From Diospyros lotus (taxonomy: Eukaryota; Streptophyta; Magnoliopsida; Ericales; Ebenaceae), in contig NC_068340.1 in assembly GCF_014633365.1 (NCBI RefSeq), positions 18,827,879-18,891,878 on the forward strand: a stretch of 64,000 nt of DNA, in the 5' to 3' direction. Both the position numbers and the translations under genes were made by a program. Numbering within the stretch: position 1 is the first letter of the stretch; each line of letters opens with the position of its first letter. Under the pieces are notes generated by a model. That model was not told the DNA's origin and ran no database searches. It saw nothing but the letters and a program-made list of their open reading frames with translations. Of the stretch, positions 25,201 to 33,307 are shown piece after piece.

Positions 25201-28200
25201 CAAGGCACTCCAGATCAAAATATAGCACAAAGAGGAAAAGTTATTGAGAAAAACTACTACAATCTAAGGAGTCATTTGGCTGGATTTCCAATTCCTTTCA
25301 ATGAAATTTTCTGTGTTGCACTAAGTTACTTACAGATGTATGGATACAGTCCAAGAACACTATGGGGTGAACAGTTTTCAGGTTTCATTTTCAAAATTTT
25401 TAAATGAAAACAGAAAATGGCATTTGGTTGTTGATTTCCATTTTGGAAAAAAAATATCAAAAAATTGGAAAACTTTTGGAAAAAATAAATACATAAAAAT
25501 AGTGTTTCCATTTTTTCCATTTCATTTCCCAAATCCCATGTTTGATTATCTTTCCTTTACTTTTTCTTCCTTTTGGTTCATTCTTCTTTATTTTCCAGCT
25601 CCCCCTCAAGCCACCCCTGGCTCCCACTCCAGTGACCCTTCTTCCTGCTTCTTTTAGTCTTCACTTCTCCTTCAATGGATTTCTAGGTGCTTTCTTGCCA
25701 CACATAAGAACCCAGAAACTAGATTCTTATTGATTATCACAAACACAGATTTGTAGGTTCTTTTGGCTGACAAACCCAGATGCCAGAAGTGGTAAGGTGA
25801 GAAGAAGACGGGCAAAATAAGTAAAAAGAAAAAAGTAATATATATATGTAAAGAAGTAAATTATTATTAATTTAATGCATATAGTTAAACACTAGATAAT
25901 AACATATGATATTAGTTATAAGGGCCTTACAAAAGATAAGGCCATAGATAGAAATGATTGGAGAGCTAGAATTCATGTAGTCAACCCTCCACACAGTGAG
26001 ATAAATGCTTGACATGTTGCTGTTATTGTATTTAAACACTAGATAAAATAAACAAAATTTATATCAAATATTCAGTTTTTTTTTTTAAAAATTCTGAAAA
26101 CAAAATAAAATTATCAAACAACATGTTCACCTCTCATCTTCTAAACAAACAACACAAATGAGGGGAAAGAAAAAAAAAATTGAAAATTAAAAGCAAAGAA
26201 CTAAGAACTGTCAAACAAAAGTTCTCGAAAAGTATTACTACAAGTTAAAAGCCTAAAACGGCTATGTGCTAAACAATACCAAGTAGAGGAATTGTTAATT
26301 GATTGTAGCCTGGTTGTTTTCAATCTCTTTACAATGTGTTCTATTTAGCTGAAAGTTTAATCAACAATACCAGTGTAGTCAAAAGCTAGTTGCTAGCCTG
26401 GGCGCATAGGCCCCCCAAGGCTCCATGGAAGTACCTCGCCTATCTCTAGGAGAGGCGACTTGAATCAAGTAACACCTAAGCGAGCATTAGGATGATGCGA
26501 CAAGCATCAAAAGTGCTTGCCTAAGCATTAAAAAAAAAGGTAAAGAAGGATTGGCCCTAAAAATCAAAAGAGGCATGTAAGGAGGCACTTACAAGCTGAA
26601 AACAAAGAGGAAATAGAAATAAATGGGGAAAAAAAGGAGATGATTGTTGAGTCATTGCTATGGTTCACATAACCACTATAAGTTTTCTTCCCAAATTTCT
26701 TATCTATTTTTTCTTCTTTTGTAGGTGGAAAAGTTATCATGACATAAATCACAAGAAGGCAAGTTGAAAAAGAGTTACCAGAGGCGGCTAGAGCTCTCAC
26801 ACGTAGAGGGGTTCTAACGAGTGAAGTCACTTGTCAATGAACCCATAGTGTGACTGCACATGATTAACCTTTTAGCTTGCCACTCTGATGGCCATCCCTC
26901 TCTCATTCTCCCTCTAGTCTAGTATTTATTGCTTATGACACAACTAACACCTGATCTCTATGTTTCTTCCCTCTAAAACTGGCATGCTGCTCTCTTTGGG
27001 CTTATGATTGTGGTATTGATGGTTATTATATTACACCAGCAGTTTAGTTTCTATTTATTCTTTATTTGCTTTATAATAAATTACAGTTTTCTTTTTTGTA
27101 TTGTTACTATTGCTACAACAGATGGCTTTCAAATGTGTTTCATTAAGTGAAAGTGCGGAAAAATAGATCCAACTTGGAAACATAAATTTTTGCAAGATCC
27201 CAAAGATGTTCGTTTGAACATTATCCATTTTTTTGGCATGATCCAAGATTTTGCTTGAACAATATTAAATGAATTTGTATTTGAGAGCATTTTAGGAGAC
27301 TTATATACATTATGTGAGTATCTTATCATGTTAACTTACATATATTTATTAATTTTTTCTCAATTTAAGCGCCTTGCTTCACACAGACAAGCACTTTTTG
27401 GAGCAGCTAGTGCGCCTCAGGCAATATAATGTCACTTTTTGGAGCAGCTAGTGCGCCTCAGGCAATATAATGTCATAGGACCTTTAGGACACCTTTCGCT
27501 TTGAACTAGTAACTACTTTAAACAATGGAAACACAATCTTAATGTAACATCCCGTTCGAGCGATAGGAAGGACCGGAACAACTTATCCTGATGGGCCTAC
27601 GCAAACTTCCCAATGGGATCACCCATCCCTGAATTACCCCAGGTCAAGCACGCTTAACTTGGGAGTTCTTTGCCAACATTAAGCCCAAAAGGTATCCAGC
27701 TGGTGTTGTTTCCTTTCTTACACTATCCTCGATATATACTAATCTCTTTGGGCTCTCGGGGTATTACACTTAACCTTAAACCCATCTTGCAGTTTCTTAG
27801 TAACTCAGTATGTCTACTTTCGGCCATTCTATGTTGTGGTTGTTTCAGAAAGCACACTTCATGTGCAGCATTAGACATTTAGAATTATATGATACGCTAA
27901 CACCATATTCTTGATAGACTTTAAATTGTAAAGAATATTTCTTGCATATGACAAAAAGTTTCTAAACACAAATACTTGAATCAAGTTAGGATTCTTTGAT
28001 AATCCATCCATGGTTGAGGAAGCATTCTGTGAACAAGGCCAAGTATAGATTTACAGCTCTGAAGCAACACCAACGTGCCGCAATCATAAAAAAAAAAATT
28101 AAAAAAAAAATAGATTTTAAACTTCACACATCAAATTATCCAAGCGCAAAACTCCAAAAAAGAGAACTTTTTTCTTTCTGTGGTCAAAACTAACGAATTC

Positions 28201-28408
28201 AACCCAAAATAAAACGAACAACGAAACATGATTTCAGGGTGATATCAAGAAAAAAGAAATCGACGACTTACGGCATCCAAAGTGGGAAAAAGTTAACGAA
28301 TCGAGTCCAAAAGGGTTGCAGAACATATTTTGCAACGTATGAATGATCCACTCCACTGTATTTGTATCTATGAAGCGCAGCGACACCATGAGCCCCTATA
28401 TATCCCAT
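4249..28408 (-). CDS. AAPT1: Aminoalcohol phosphotransferase (choline/ethanolamine phosphotransferase), 18 coding exons
   Basis: The enzyme transfers phosphocholine or phosphoethanolamine from the CDP-alcohol to diacylglycerol, the last Kennedy-pathway step, in ER/Golgi membranes. Exons (minus strand): 28408-28272, 24800-24791, 24664-24614, 23844-23767, 22835-22760, 22671-22649, 22565-22465, 21931-21837, 21656-21588, 20785-20716, 20184-20121, 20005-19965, 19869-19785, 19378-19316, 5336-5278, 5137-5085, 4685-4613, 4270-4249. They sum to 1170 nt, or 389 residues, the length I recall for plant AAPT1. The start [19 protein letters not shown] and end RITRKEA are family hallmarks. The CDP-alcohol phosphotransferase signature D-G-x2-A-R-x8-G-x3-D-x3-D is intact at residues 98-120. 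Many hydrophobic stretches fit a polytopic membrane protein. No stop or frameshift was found. The family is certain; the AAPT1/AAPT2 paralogue is not resolved. Confidence 0.95.
4613..4685 (-). CDS. AAPT1: AAPT exon 17 (73 bp)
   Basis: It encodes [19 protein letters not shown] and then IYCF. The donor is GTGCGG, which is valid but not the plant consensus. Confidence 0.93.
5085..5137 (-). CDS. AAPT1: AAPT exon 16 (53 bp)
   Basis: It encodes [17 protein letters not shown]. The acceptor is 'tggcag' and the donor GTGCAG. Confidence 0.92.
5278..5336 (-). CDS. AAPT1: AAPT exon 15 (59 bp)
   Basis: It encodes [19 protein letters not shown] plus a split Gly codon. It continues exactly the conserved sequence that stops at exon 14, 14 kb away. 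The donor is GTATAT. Confidence 0.95.
6358..6590. repeat. Near-perfect 118-bp tandem duplication
   Basis: The unit starting 'acaggctgctgaccagacc' occurs at 6358 and again at 6476, with almost no differences by eye. It lies in AAPT intron 14. The near identity implies a recent event. Confidence 0.9.
6785..8444 (+). mobile_element. Copia (SIRE/Maximus-like) solo LTR, 1660 bp
   Basis: The LTR begins TGTTGAAC and ends TTCA. It is flanked by the same five bases, ctgtg, at 6780-6784 and 8445-8449. A TATA box is at 7924-7932. The block 'ggtagtggagtaggc' and 'gaaccactctaaaaac' is around 8306-8348. No internal region is present, so it is a solo LTR left by LTR-LTR recombination. U3 carries a long array of a TTAGTCGAGTAA-type motif (6870-7510). 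It inserted into AAPT intron 14, antisense to the gene. Confidence 0.88.
6870..7510. repeat. Array of TTAGTCGAGTAA-type palindromic motif
   Basis: About 25 copies or decayed copies lie in 640 bp, roughly every 20-30 bp. Examples are 'ttagtcgagtaa' near 6935 and 7162, 'gtagtcgactaa' near 7431 and 'ttactcgactaa' near 7492. Many variants (gtcaag, attgag, aatcaag) differ by C-to-T or G-to-A at the central CG. A longer unit with 'gactaagag' recurs about every 70-105 bp. Confidence 0.8.
8689..9180 (+). repeat. 5' LTR of the outer element (492 bp)
   Basis: It matches 17719-18515 along its length, apart from a roughly 340-bp insertion in the 3' copy and a short internal duplication near 8700-8780 in this copy. 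It includes the TATA-like 'cttataaataaag' near 8930. A short plus-strand open frame over its CT-rich part is not a gene. Confidence 0.88.
9183..9194 (+). other. Primer binding site of the outer element
   Basis: tggtatcagagc, complementary to the 3' end of plant initiator Met tRNA, starts 2 nt after the 5' LTR. Confidence 0.8.
9219..9750 (+). pseudogene. gag-like remnant of the outer element
   Basis: The reading frame begins [12 protein letters not shown] near 9219, in the style of plant gag N-termini, and is soon broken by stops. A further open part (9472-9681) is rich in Glu and Lys. No zinc knuckle or pol motif is present. Translation is cut at 9750 by the copia insertion. Family assignment is weak. 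Confidence 0.5.
9751..10054 (+). repeat. 5' LTR of copia A (304 bp)
   Basis: TGTTGG start, TTCA end, TATA-like 'gtatttatatgg' near 9968. It is 12 substitutions away from the 3' LTR and has no length difference. Confidence 0.93.
10098..13205 (+). pseudogene. Broken copia A gag-pol (gag, protease, integrase, start of RT)
   Basis: In order: gag starting [11 protein letters not shown] at 10098, with the [13 protein letters not shown] segment; a CCHC knuckle (C-x2-C, H, C in [15 protein letters not shown]) near 10900; protease with [10 protein letters not shown] where the active-site motif should be D-S/T-G; GAG-pre-integrase WHKRLGHPS near 11640; integrase core with a C-terminal NGVAERKNR segment near 12095; and the start of reverse transcriptase ([24 protein letters not shown]) to 13205. 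Stops and frameshifts occur after 10406, near 10610, near 11432, near 11818 and near 12796. Reverse transcriptase is cut off by the element B LTR, so the protein cannot be made. Confidence 0.88.
13206..13738 (+). repeat. 5' LTR of copia B (533 bp)
   Basis: It starts TGTTGAAATATT after element A sequence 'acctacgggata' and ends TTATAACA just before the primer binding site. A TATA-like 'ttctataaatagaa' is near 13349. No second copy occurs in the window. Confidence 0.85.
13206..17168 (+). mobile_element. Copia element B (Tork/Tnt1-like), truncated at its 3' end
   Basis: A 533-bp LTR (13206-13738, TG to CA) is followed by the primer binding site tggtatcagagc at 13742 and a gag-pol frame. The frame ends inside the RNase H domain at about 17168 and passes straight into the polypurine tract and LTR of element A. 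Its own 3' LTR is missing. The gag and knuckle style resemble the Tork (Tnt1) clade, by inference. It sits inside the reverse transcriptase of element A. Confidence 0.85.
13816..17169 (+). pseudogene. Copia B gag-pol, one frame with two nonsense codons and an internal deletion
   Basis: One reading frame runs from 13816 (or Met at 13822) to 17169. It has gag; an RS-rich stretch; knuckle C-x2-C-x4-H-x4-C ([14 protein letters not shown], about 14513-14554); protease MDSGCSYH; and integrase with [14 protein letters not shown] and NGLAERMN residues. Reverse transcriptase has KARLVARGF and LYVDDM (about 16582), and RNase H has [11 protein letters not shown]. Two in-frame stops (TAA at 15754-15756, TAG at 16822-16824) are the only breaks. 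Between [13 protein letters not shown] and CETCIYGKA about 100 residues are missing, including the pre-integrase histidines. RNase H is cut at GYVFK. Confidence 0.9.
17182..17485 (+). repeat. 3' LTR of copia A (304 bp)
   Basis: Same length as 9751-10054. It is preceded by an unusually long G run in the polypurine tract (17174-17181) and followed by target duplication caagt. Confidence 0.93.
17719..18515 (+). repeat. 3' LTR of the outer element (797 bp) with internal insertion
   Basis: It matches the 5' LTR but carries about 340 extra bases at 17879-18218, flanked by 20-bp direct copies of 'gtggaggagtggtaactgcc' (the second with three changes). The extra DNA has a minus-strand frame at 18167-18039 with a gag-like N-terminus ([20 protein letters not shown]). 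It ends TCCTGACA and is followed by cctag. Confidence 0.85.
19316..19378 (-). CDS. AAPT1: AAPT exon 14 (63 bp)
   Basis: It encodes [19 protein letters not shown] plus Cys-Met. The donor is GTACAC. This is the last exon before the 14-kb, transposon-filled intron. Confidence 0.95.
19785..19869 (-). CDS. AAPT1: AAPT exon 13 (85 bp)
   Basis: It encodes [19 protein letters not shown] through GFLV, highly conserved in plant AAPT. The donor is GTAAGA. Reading on into the intron gives an open frame that is not part of the protein. Confidence 0.96.
19965..20005 (-). CDS. AAPT1: AAPT exon 12 (41 bp)
   Basis: It encodes [13 protein letters not shown] plus two bases of a Trp codon. The acceptor is 'tttag' and the donor GTATGT. 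Confidence 0.93.
20121..20184 (-). CDS. AAPT1: AAPT exon 11 (64 bp)
   Basis: It encodes [19 protein letters not shown] and ends in Ala-Met. The acceptor is 'ctgcag' and the donor GTGAAT. Confidence 0.94.
20716..20785 (-). CDS. AAPT1: AAPT exon 10 (70 bp)
   Basis: It encodes [19 protein letters not shown] and onward. A (GT)n run on the minus strand ends about 10 nt from the acceptor 'ctccag'. The donor is GTAAGT. Confidence 0.93.
20796..20817. repeat. (AC)n microsatellite in AAPT intron 9
   Basis: About 11 AC units. On the minus strand this is a (GT)n run ending about 10 nt before the exon 10 acceptor. Confidence 0.95.
21588..21656 (-). CDS. AAPT1: AAPT exon 9 (69 bp), two possible donors
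   Basis: It encodes [11 protein letters not shown] to SWVPLVS. Two GT sites lie 7 nt apart, GTAAGC at 21594 and GTATGT at 21587. Only the second keeps frame with exon 10 and gives the expected Glu-Leu-Pro junction, so it is chosen. Confidence 0.88.
21837..21931 (-). CDS. AAPT1: AAPT exon 8 (95 bp)
   Basis: It encodes [18 protein letters not shown] through FFTAIV. The NGPTEG segment is conserved in the family. The donor is GTATGT. Confidence 0.95.
22465..22565 (-). CDS. AAPT1: AAPT exon 7 (101 bp)
   Basis: It encodes [20 protein letters not shown] through CATWE plus a split His codon. The donor is GTAAGT. Confidence 0.95.
22649..22671 (-). CDS. AAPT1: AAPT exon 6, 23-bp microexon with last catalytic Asp
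   Basis: It encodes (G)CDALACT and supplies Asp120, the last aspartate of the signature. The acceptor is 'attgcag' and the donor GTACGT. Confidence 0.93.
22760..22835 (-). CDS. AAPT1: AAPT exon 5 (76 bp), catalytic motif
   Basis: It encodes [12 protein letters not shown] through GELFDH, the main part of the CDP-alcohol phosphotransferase signature. Asp98, Gly99, Ala102, Arg103, Gly112 and Asp116 are present. The donor is GTGATT. Confidence 0.96.
23767..23844 (-). CDS. AAPT1: AAPT exon 4 (78 bp)
   Basis: It encodes 26 residues, [13 protein letters not shown] to LLLFLYQ. The acceptor is 'ttgcag' and the donor GTTTAT. Confidence 0.95.
24494..24580 (+). repeat. Plant dispersed repeat with (ACA)n and 'ctatgtggggccgg' (possible SINE remnant)
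   Basis: The run 'acaacaacaacaacaa' followed by 'catatccagcctttatccc' and 'actatgtggggccgg' matches a repeat tail I know as very common in plant introns and UTRs. I believe it is SINE-derived but am not certain. It lies in AAPT intron 3, about 35 bp from the donor of exon 3. Confidence 0.4.
24614..24664 (-). CDS. AAPT1: AAPT exon 3 (51 bp)
   Basis: It encodes 17 residues starting [10 protein letters not shown] and ending FLGY, the first strongly hydrophobic segment. The acceptor is 'tttcag' and the donor GTGAGT. Confidence 0.95.
24791..24800 (-). CDS. AAPT1: AAPT exon 2, 10-bp microexon
   Basis: The exon is accaaatatg on the minus strand, between acceptor 'gctttttcag' and donor 'gtgagatatt'. 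It completes a split proline codon and adds Pro-Asn-Met. Without it the flanking exons would be out of frame, so its inclusion is required. Confidence 0.93.
26371..27528. mobile_element. Possible degenerate hAT-type non-autonomous element
   Basis: The left end 'cagtgtagtcaaaagctagt' is followed by GC-rich 'gggcgcataggcc' and 'gcctatctctaggagaggcg'. The right part has 'gcgcctcaggc' and 'cgctttgaactagtaac'. This CAGTG...GCGCC style is typical of hAT-like elements in plants. No clear 8-bp target duplication was found, so boundaries are uncertain. Located in AAPT intron 1. Confidence 0.3.
27392..27473. repeat. Perfect 41-bp tandem duplication
   Basis: 'cactttttggagcagctagt' begins one unit at 27392 and an identical unit at 27433. 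Located in AAPT intron 1. Confidence 0.9.
27543..27768 (-). mobile_element. Cassandra-type TRIM solo LTR with 5S rRNA-like segment
   Basis: The 226-bp unit reads TGTAATACCCCGAGAGCCC to GGATGTTACA on the minus strand. Perfect target duplications cttaa lie at 27538-27542 and 27769-27773. About 27602-27669 resembles 5S rRNA in the same orientation: 'agttaagcgtgcttg' corresponds to the A-box region and 'gggatgggtga' to the C-box region. This is the defining feature of Cassandra TRIMs. It sits in AAPT intron 1, in the same orientation as the gene. Confidence 0.93.
28272..28408 (-). CDS. AAPT1: AAPT exon 1 (137 bp)
   Basis: It carries the start codon (28408-28406) and residues 1-46. The donor is GTAAGT after 28272, leaving phase 2. 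This start is chosen because the residues from the first Met match the conserved N-terminus of plant AAPT. Confidence 0.95.
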
Positions 28409-28770
28409 CTTCTTCTATAATACACACACCCCCCCTCTGCAATAAACCTGCCAAATTTGCATGCAACACTGGGTTTCAGAAATCGATCTAGGGATTCGCG
28501 TACAAGCGAAAAACCCTCGAGAAAACACATAGAAAAATATATATATAGACGTATGAACTTATCGATCAAACCCGATTAAGAAAAACAATCTCGAAATAAT
28601 GAAGCAAACAGGGGATCAGAGATGCGCAGGGAATGAATTGATTTCGAAAAAATGAAACAGATAATGAGTGAGAGCTTTACCTCTTTAGGAGTTAGGAGAG
28701 AATCAGAGATCGAGAACTTTGAGAAAATCAGAGCTTTGGGCTTAAAGGCGAGATCTTTCCCTCCCGCCTA
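28409..28770 (-). other. AAPT 5' leader with a predicted leader intron
   Basis: On the minus strand a CT-rich leader ending 'cctaaagag' (28681) is followed by the donor GTAAAG at 28680. A likely acceptor 'tttattgcag' lies near 28441, about 30 nt before the start codon. A leader intron of about 240 bp is inferred. The transcription start near 28770 is a guess from composition. Confidence 0.5.
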
Positions 28771-28946
28771 ACAAATAAGAATAAAAAGACGAAGCATGCG
28801 ACTTGCGAGTAAATTGTCAAAAAGTTTTGGGAAACGGAAAGTAACTTATGACTCGACGGGGGAAGAAATACGACGTCGTGTGGTAAGCATGTGCGGGTCA
28901 AACATGACCTTGAATCCGTGACCGGAGATCGTTACCCTCGCGTAAA
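28771..28946 (-). promoter_or_regulatory. AAPT proximal promoter, truncated by Helitron insertion
   Basis: This is the non-repetitive stretch between the predicted leader and the Helitron 5' end at 28947. It contains a palindromic ACGT element (tacgacgtcgtg near 28869), a core bound by plant bZIP factors in general. No convincing TATA box was identified. Confidence 0.4.
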
Positions 28947-29519
28947 TCTATATATATATTATAATAAAATAACCGTCAAATCATTTTTTCGTCTATTTTC
29001 AGTTTCTGTTTTAATATTTTATTATATTTTATTTATTTTTTTTACCCAAAATAGAATTTTTGTAAATCATTAATTAAACCTAGATTTGTGAAAAATATGT
29101 AATTTTTGAAATCTGTAAATAATATTTTTTAGCTAAAAAGTACTTGGAGAATAGGTAAACATAGTATATGAAAAGACAATATATAATCTATATTATTAAT
29201 TCTTAAATATTAATATAAAATTTTAATTAAAATAAATTAAAAAAAATAAAACTTTTTTAAATTGAGAGAAATTTTAAGATATCAAGTCTTACCGTAGAAT
29301 ACCGACTATCAAGAAAAAAAATTTTAAAACTAAATTTAATTTTTTATTTTATTTTTCATAATTTATCTCTCATTCTCCCTCAATAAAGCCACCACTACTT
29401 ACTCTAAAACCCTTAATTTATCATCGAATATATGTTTATGTTATTAATTAATTTTAAAAAATAATTAGTTGGTAGGTTATGTTAAATTAGTTATTTAGGC
29501 AAAATTTAATTATTTTAAA

Positions 29520-31900
29520 TAAGTCGTTTAAGTTATTTTGACAAAATTAATATTTTGTATAGGCTATTTATATTTATCATATGTTGTCATATTTCTTTTA
29601 AAAAATTTATTATGTTTTATATTTTAATTATTGATAGCAGAAATATGTGAAGTCATATATGGATAATTAATTTTGAAATTTTGATTATTATCATTTATAT
29701 AATTAATTGATTATTTAAATTATTTTTATTTTTTATATATAGTTTAATTAATTTAATTTTTTTATAATTTTAAATGTTATAATTTTATATATAACTTAAA
29801 TATTATAATTTTATTTTTAACTTTATTTTTTTATTGTTTTCTTAAAAATTGACATGTCTTGAATGTGGTAATTCATTGTCAAGAGAAATATGTAAAGTAT
29901 GTATGGATAATCAATTTCAAAAATTTATTATTGTCATTTATATAATTAATTAATTATTTAAATTATTTTTATTTTATATATATTTTAATTAATTTAAATT
30001 TATTTTTTAAAATTTTAAATGTTATCATTTTATTTTTTTAACTTTATTTTTTTATTACTTTCTTAAAAATTTGATTGTCTTGAATGTAGTAATTGATTGA
30101 CAGGAAAAATTTGTGAAGTCATGTATGGATAATCAATTTCAAAAATTTGATTATTATAATTTATATAATTAATTAATTATTTAAATTATCTTTATTTTAT
30201 ATATAGTTTAATTAATCTGAATTTATTTTATTATAATTTTAAATGTTATAGTTTTATATAATTTTATAGTTTAATTAATTTAATTTAATTTTTTTAAATT
30301 TTAAATGTTATAATTTTATATATAAGTTAATTGATTATTATCATTTATTTAATTAGTTTAATCGCGCTTTTGATTTTCAATCAATTAATTTTAATCGTAT
30401 TTCTGGTTTGTTGTGAACAGGTTTTGTGTAACAACTTAATTTTTTTAAAATCGTCCTCACATTAAGTTTTTCAGTTAATAGTTATTTTTTAACTTTATTT
30501 TTTTTGTTATTTTCAAAAAATTTTGACCTATCTTAAATGTGGTAATTAATTGTGAGGGAGAAGATGTGAAATTATGTATAGATAATCAATTTTGAAAATT
30601 TGATTATTATAATTTATATAATTAATTAATTATTTAAATTATTTTTACTTTATATATATCATTTAATTAATTTAAATTTATTTTTTTAGATAAGTCGTTT
30701 AAGTTATTTTGACAAAATTAATATTTTGTATAGGCTATTTATATTTATCATATGTTCTCATATTTCTTTTAAAAAATTTATTATGTTTTAAATTTTTATT
30801 GTCAGCAGGAGAAATATGTGAAGTCATATATGGATAATTAATTTTAAAATTTTGATTATTGTCATTTATATAATTAATTGATTATTTAAATTATCTTTAT
30901 TTTTTATTTATATAGTTTAATTAATTTAAATTTATTTTTTTATAAGTTTAAATGTTATAATTTTATATATAACTTAAATATTATAATTTTATTTTTTAAC
31001 TTTTTTTTTGTTACTTTCTTAAAAATTTGACCTGTCTTGAATGTGATAATTGATTGCCAGCATGTATAGATAATCAATATTTAAAATCATGTTAATGTGA
31101 ACAGATTTTGTCTAACAGCTTAATTTTTTAGAAGTCGTCCTAACATTAAGTTTTTCAATTAATACTTATTTTTTAACCTTTTTTTTTATTACCTTCTAAA
31201 ATTTTTGACATATCTTGAATGTGGTAATTAATTATTAGGAAGAAGATGTGAAATCATGTATAGATAATCAATTTTGAAAATTTGATTATTATAATTTATA
31301 TAATTAATTGATTATTTAAATTATCTTTATTTTATATATATAATTTAATTAATTTAAATTATTTTTTTATAATTTTATATATAACTTAAATGTTATAATT
31401 TTATTTTTTAACTTTTTTTTTTAAAAAAAAATTGACATATTTTGAATGTGGTAATTGATTGTCAGAAGGAATATGTGAAGTCATGTATGGATAATCAATT
31501 TTGAAAATTTGATTATTATCATTTATGTAATTAATTATTTATTTAAATTATCTTTATTATATATATAGTTTAATTAATTTAAATTTATTTTTTTATAATT
31601 TTAAATGTTATAATTTTATATATAACTAAATGTTATAATTTTATTTTCTAACATTATTATTTTTTTTTCTTAAAATTTTGACCTATCTTGAATGTGGTAA
31701 TTGATTGACATGAGAAATATGTGAAGTCATATATGGATAATCAACTTTGAAAATTTGATTATTATCATTTATATAATTAATTGATTATTTAAATTATCTT
31801 TATTTTATATATAGCTTAATTAATTTAAATTTATTTTTTATAATCTTAAATGTTATAATTTTATGTATAACTTAAATGTTATAATTTTATTTTTTAACTT
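29520..31900. repeat. AT-rich tandem-like array, about nine 210-260-bp units
   Basis: The unit marker 'gtgaagtcatgtatggataa' with variants recurs near 29645, 29890, 30112, 30565, 30815, 31058, 31250, 31474 and 31714. It is followed each time by 'tataattaattgattattt' and 'aaatgttataattttat' blocks. Larger duplications are also visible: 'ataagtcgtttaagttattt' at 29520 and 30691, and 'gtgaacaggttttgtgtaac' at 30414 with a variant at 31097. No coding potential. Confidence 0.75.
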
Positions 31901-31925
31901 TATTTGCAAACGTAGTGAAATTTTT

Positions 31926-32407
31926 AGTGTGATGAAGTTGGTAATTAACCCTAATTTGATCTCTAAGTGCACGTGTATGATAGAAGCAAGTCAGGTTAGT
32001 ATAGTGTTTAAGGTTTGCAATGTGTTAAGAATGATTATGTGCTAAAATATGTTCTAACGTGTTATGCCCATCTTTCTCAACAGCAAGAGTCTGATCTTTA
32101 TTGAAATATTGAAAATGCCAAAATTGAGAAGAAAAATCTGCTTCATCAATTTTCATAATTTAATGTTTATATTTGTAAAATAAGTTTGGGAGTTCCTAAT
32201 ATATATAATGTAAGTACTAATTAATGACATTATATTTTAGATTTTTTCATCTAATGATGAGGTTATTACGTTGTTGAAGTTGGGTCGTGAGTTATAAATA
32301 CATTGAAAAACTATGAAATGTGTTTTACCAAAAAGGCTCTCTTTGGCGAGTTGTTGACTAATGCAACTAAGAAGATTCAATCGATGATCAAGAAGGAGAA
32401 TAACTGA
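31926..32407 (+). pseudogene. Exon-like fragments, possibly a captured gene piece
   Basis: Three blocks of higher GC lie in the AT-rich Helitron. The first ends 'agaagcaagtcag' before GTTAGT (31994/31995). The second starts at 32084 after 'tttctcaacag'. The third runs 32241-32407 after 'tatattttag' and encodes NTLKNYEMCFTKKALFGELL and a Lys-rich end before TGA. The third needs a one-base frameshift near 32297 and the second has an in-frame stop, so it is broken. I do not recognise the protein. Confidence 0.35.
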
Positions 32408-33307
32408 AAAAAGTTTATTTGATTGGTTTCGGATTACAATTATTATTATTTTTTTATTATAACCTATTCTTATAAAACTTTTGAGGTTGTTTTGTTAATT
32501 GCTATTGAATTTTATTTATTGACTTTTGTTATAATTTCTTATGCAAGGTAAACTTGGTTTGTTGATTTTTTATTTCTAAATATTTTGGTTGTTGCTGGAT
32601 TTATATCTAGGCAATTTGTTTGATCTACATGTTTTTTGTTTTCTTTTATTATTTAGTTTTTTTCTTTTTTTTTTACTGATTCACACTTATGTATTTGCTC
32701 ATTTTTTATGTTCTTTCACTTATATTTATTTGTATATTTTTTTTAGTCCACTAATTTATAGTGGGTGTCTAACATTCCTAAGTACATTCTTACCTGTATT
32801 TTTTTTTTTTCACTGCACAAATTATTCTTTTCAATGTATTGCTAAAGAATTTATCATAATTTAGCTATAATTTAATAACATGCATAATATTGAAATAATA
32901 ACGAACGAAAAACATTTTCAATCAAATAATTAATAAAACGGATCAAGAAATCATCATTTATACTGAGTAATCAACTACTTTACTATTGAGAATTTAGAAT
33001 AAGACATGCCATATTTTTAGTGTTTCATGTATCAAAGTGAAAATATTGTGTTAGAAATGATAGATGTTAATCCCACTCTAACGAGTCACGAATACTATAG
33101 ACGTTGGATTCAATCTTTTGTTAAATACACACATATGTGTTGTTGTATGTTTGTTTATTTCTCACGATTGTAATATAATTATTTTATTTATTTTTTACTT
33201 CTTTATTATGATTTTTATTTATTATAACTACTGAATTTATGTAATTTCTGCTTTAACGATTATATTTTTTCTTGTGATATTCGTGCATCGCATGGGTGAT
33301 GCACTAG

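Larger units (their letters stand above)
28947..33307 (+). mobile_element. Probable non-autonomous Helitron, 4.36 kb
   Basis: The left end is A|TCTATATATATATTATAAT, the TC-type start of many plant Helitrons. The right end is CTAG|T, preceded by the hairpin-forming 'cgtgcatcgcatgggtgatg'. The flanks are A (28946) and T (33308), with no target duplication, as expected. No Rep or helicase domain is present. The interior is an AT-rich repeat array (29520-31900), an exon-like block (31926-32407) and featureless AT-rich DNA. The two ends were paired by proximity and have not been tested as a family. Confidence 0.65.

Noticed and set aside
25326..25733. Overlapping Phe- and Lys-rich frames in AAPT intron 1
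   Set aside because: They come from runs of T and A within an intron, on both strands, without any conserved sequence.
27602..27669. 5S rRNA gene
   Set aside because: Only part of the 5S sequence is present and it sits inside a Cassandra LTR with target duplications, so it is a derived segment and not a 5S gene.
4249..28408. AAPT as a pseudogene because of the transposon load
   Set aside because: All 18 exons join in frame with canonical splice sites, full length and intact catalytic residues, and every large insertion is intronic.
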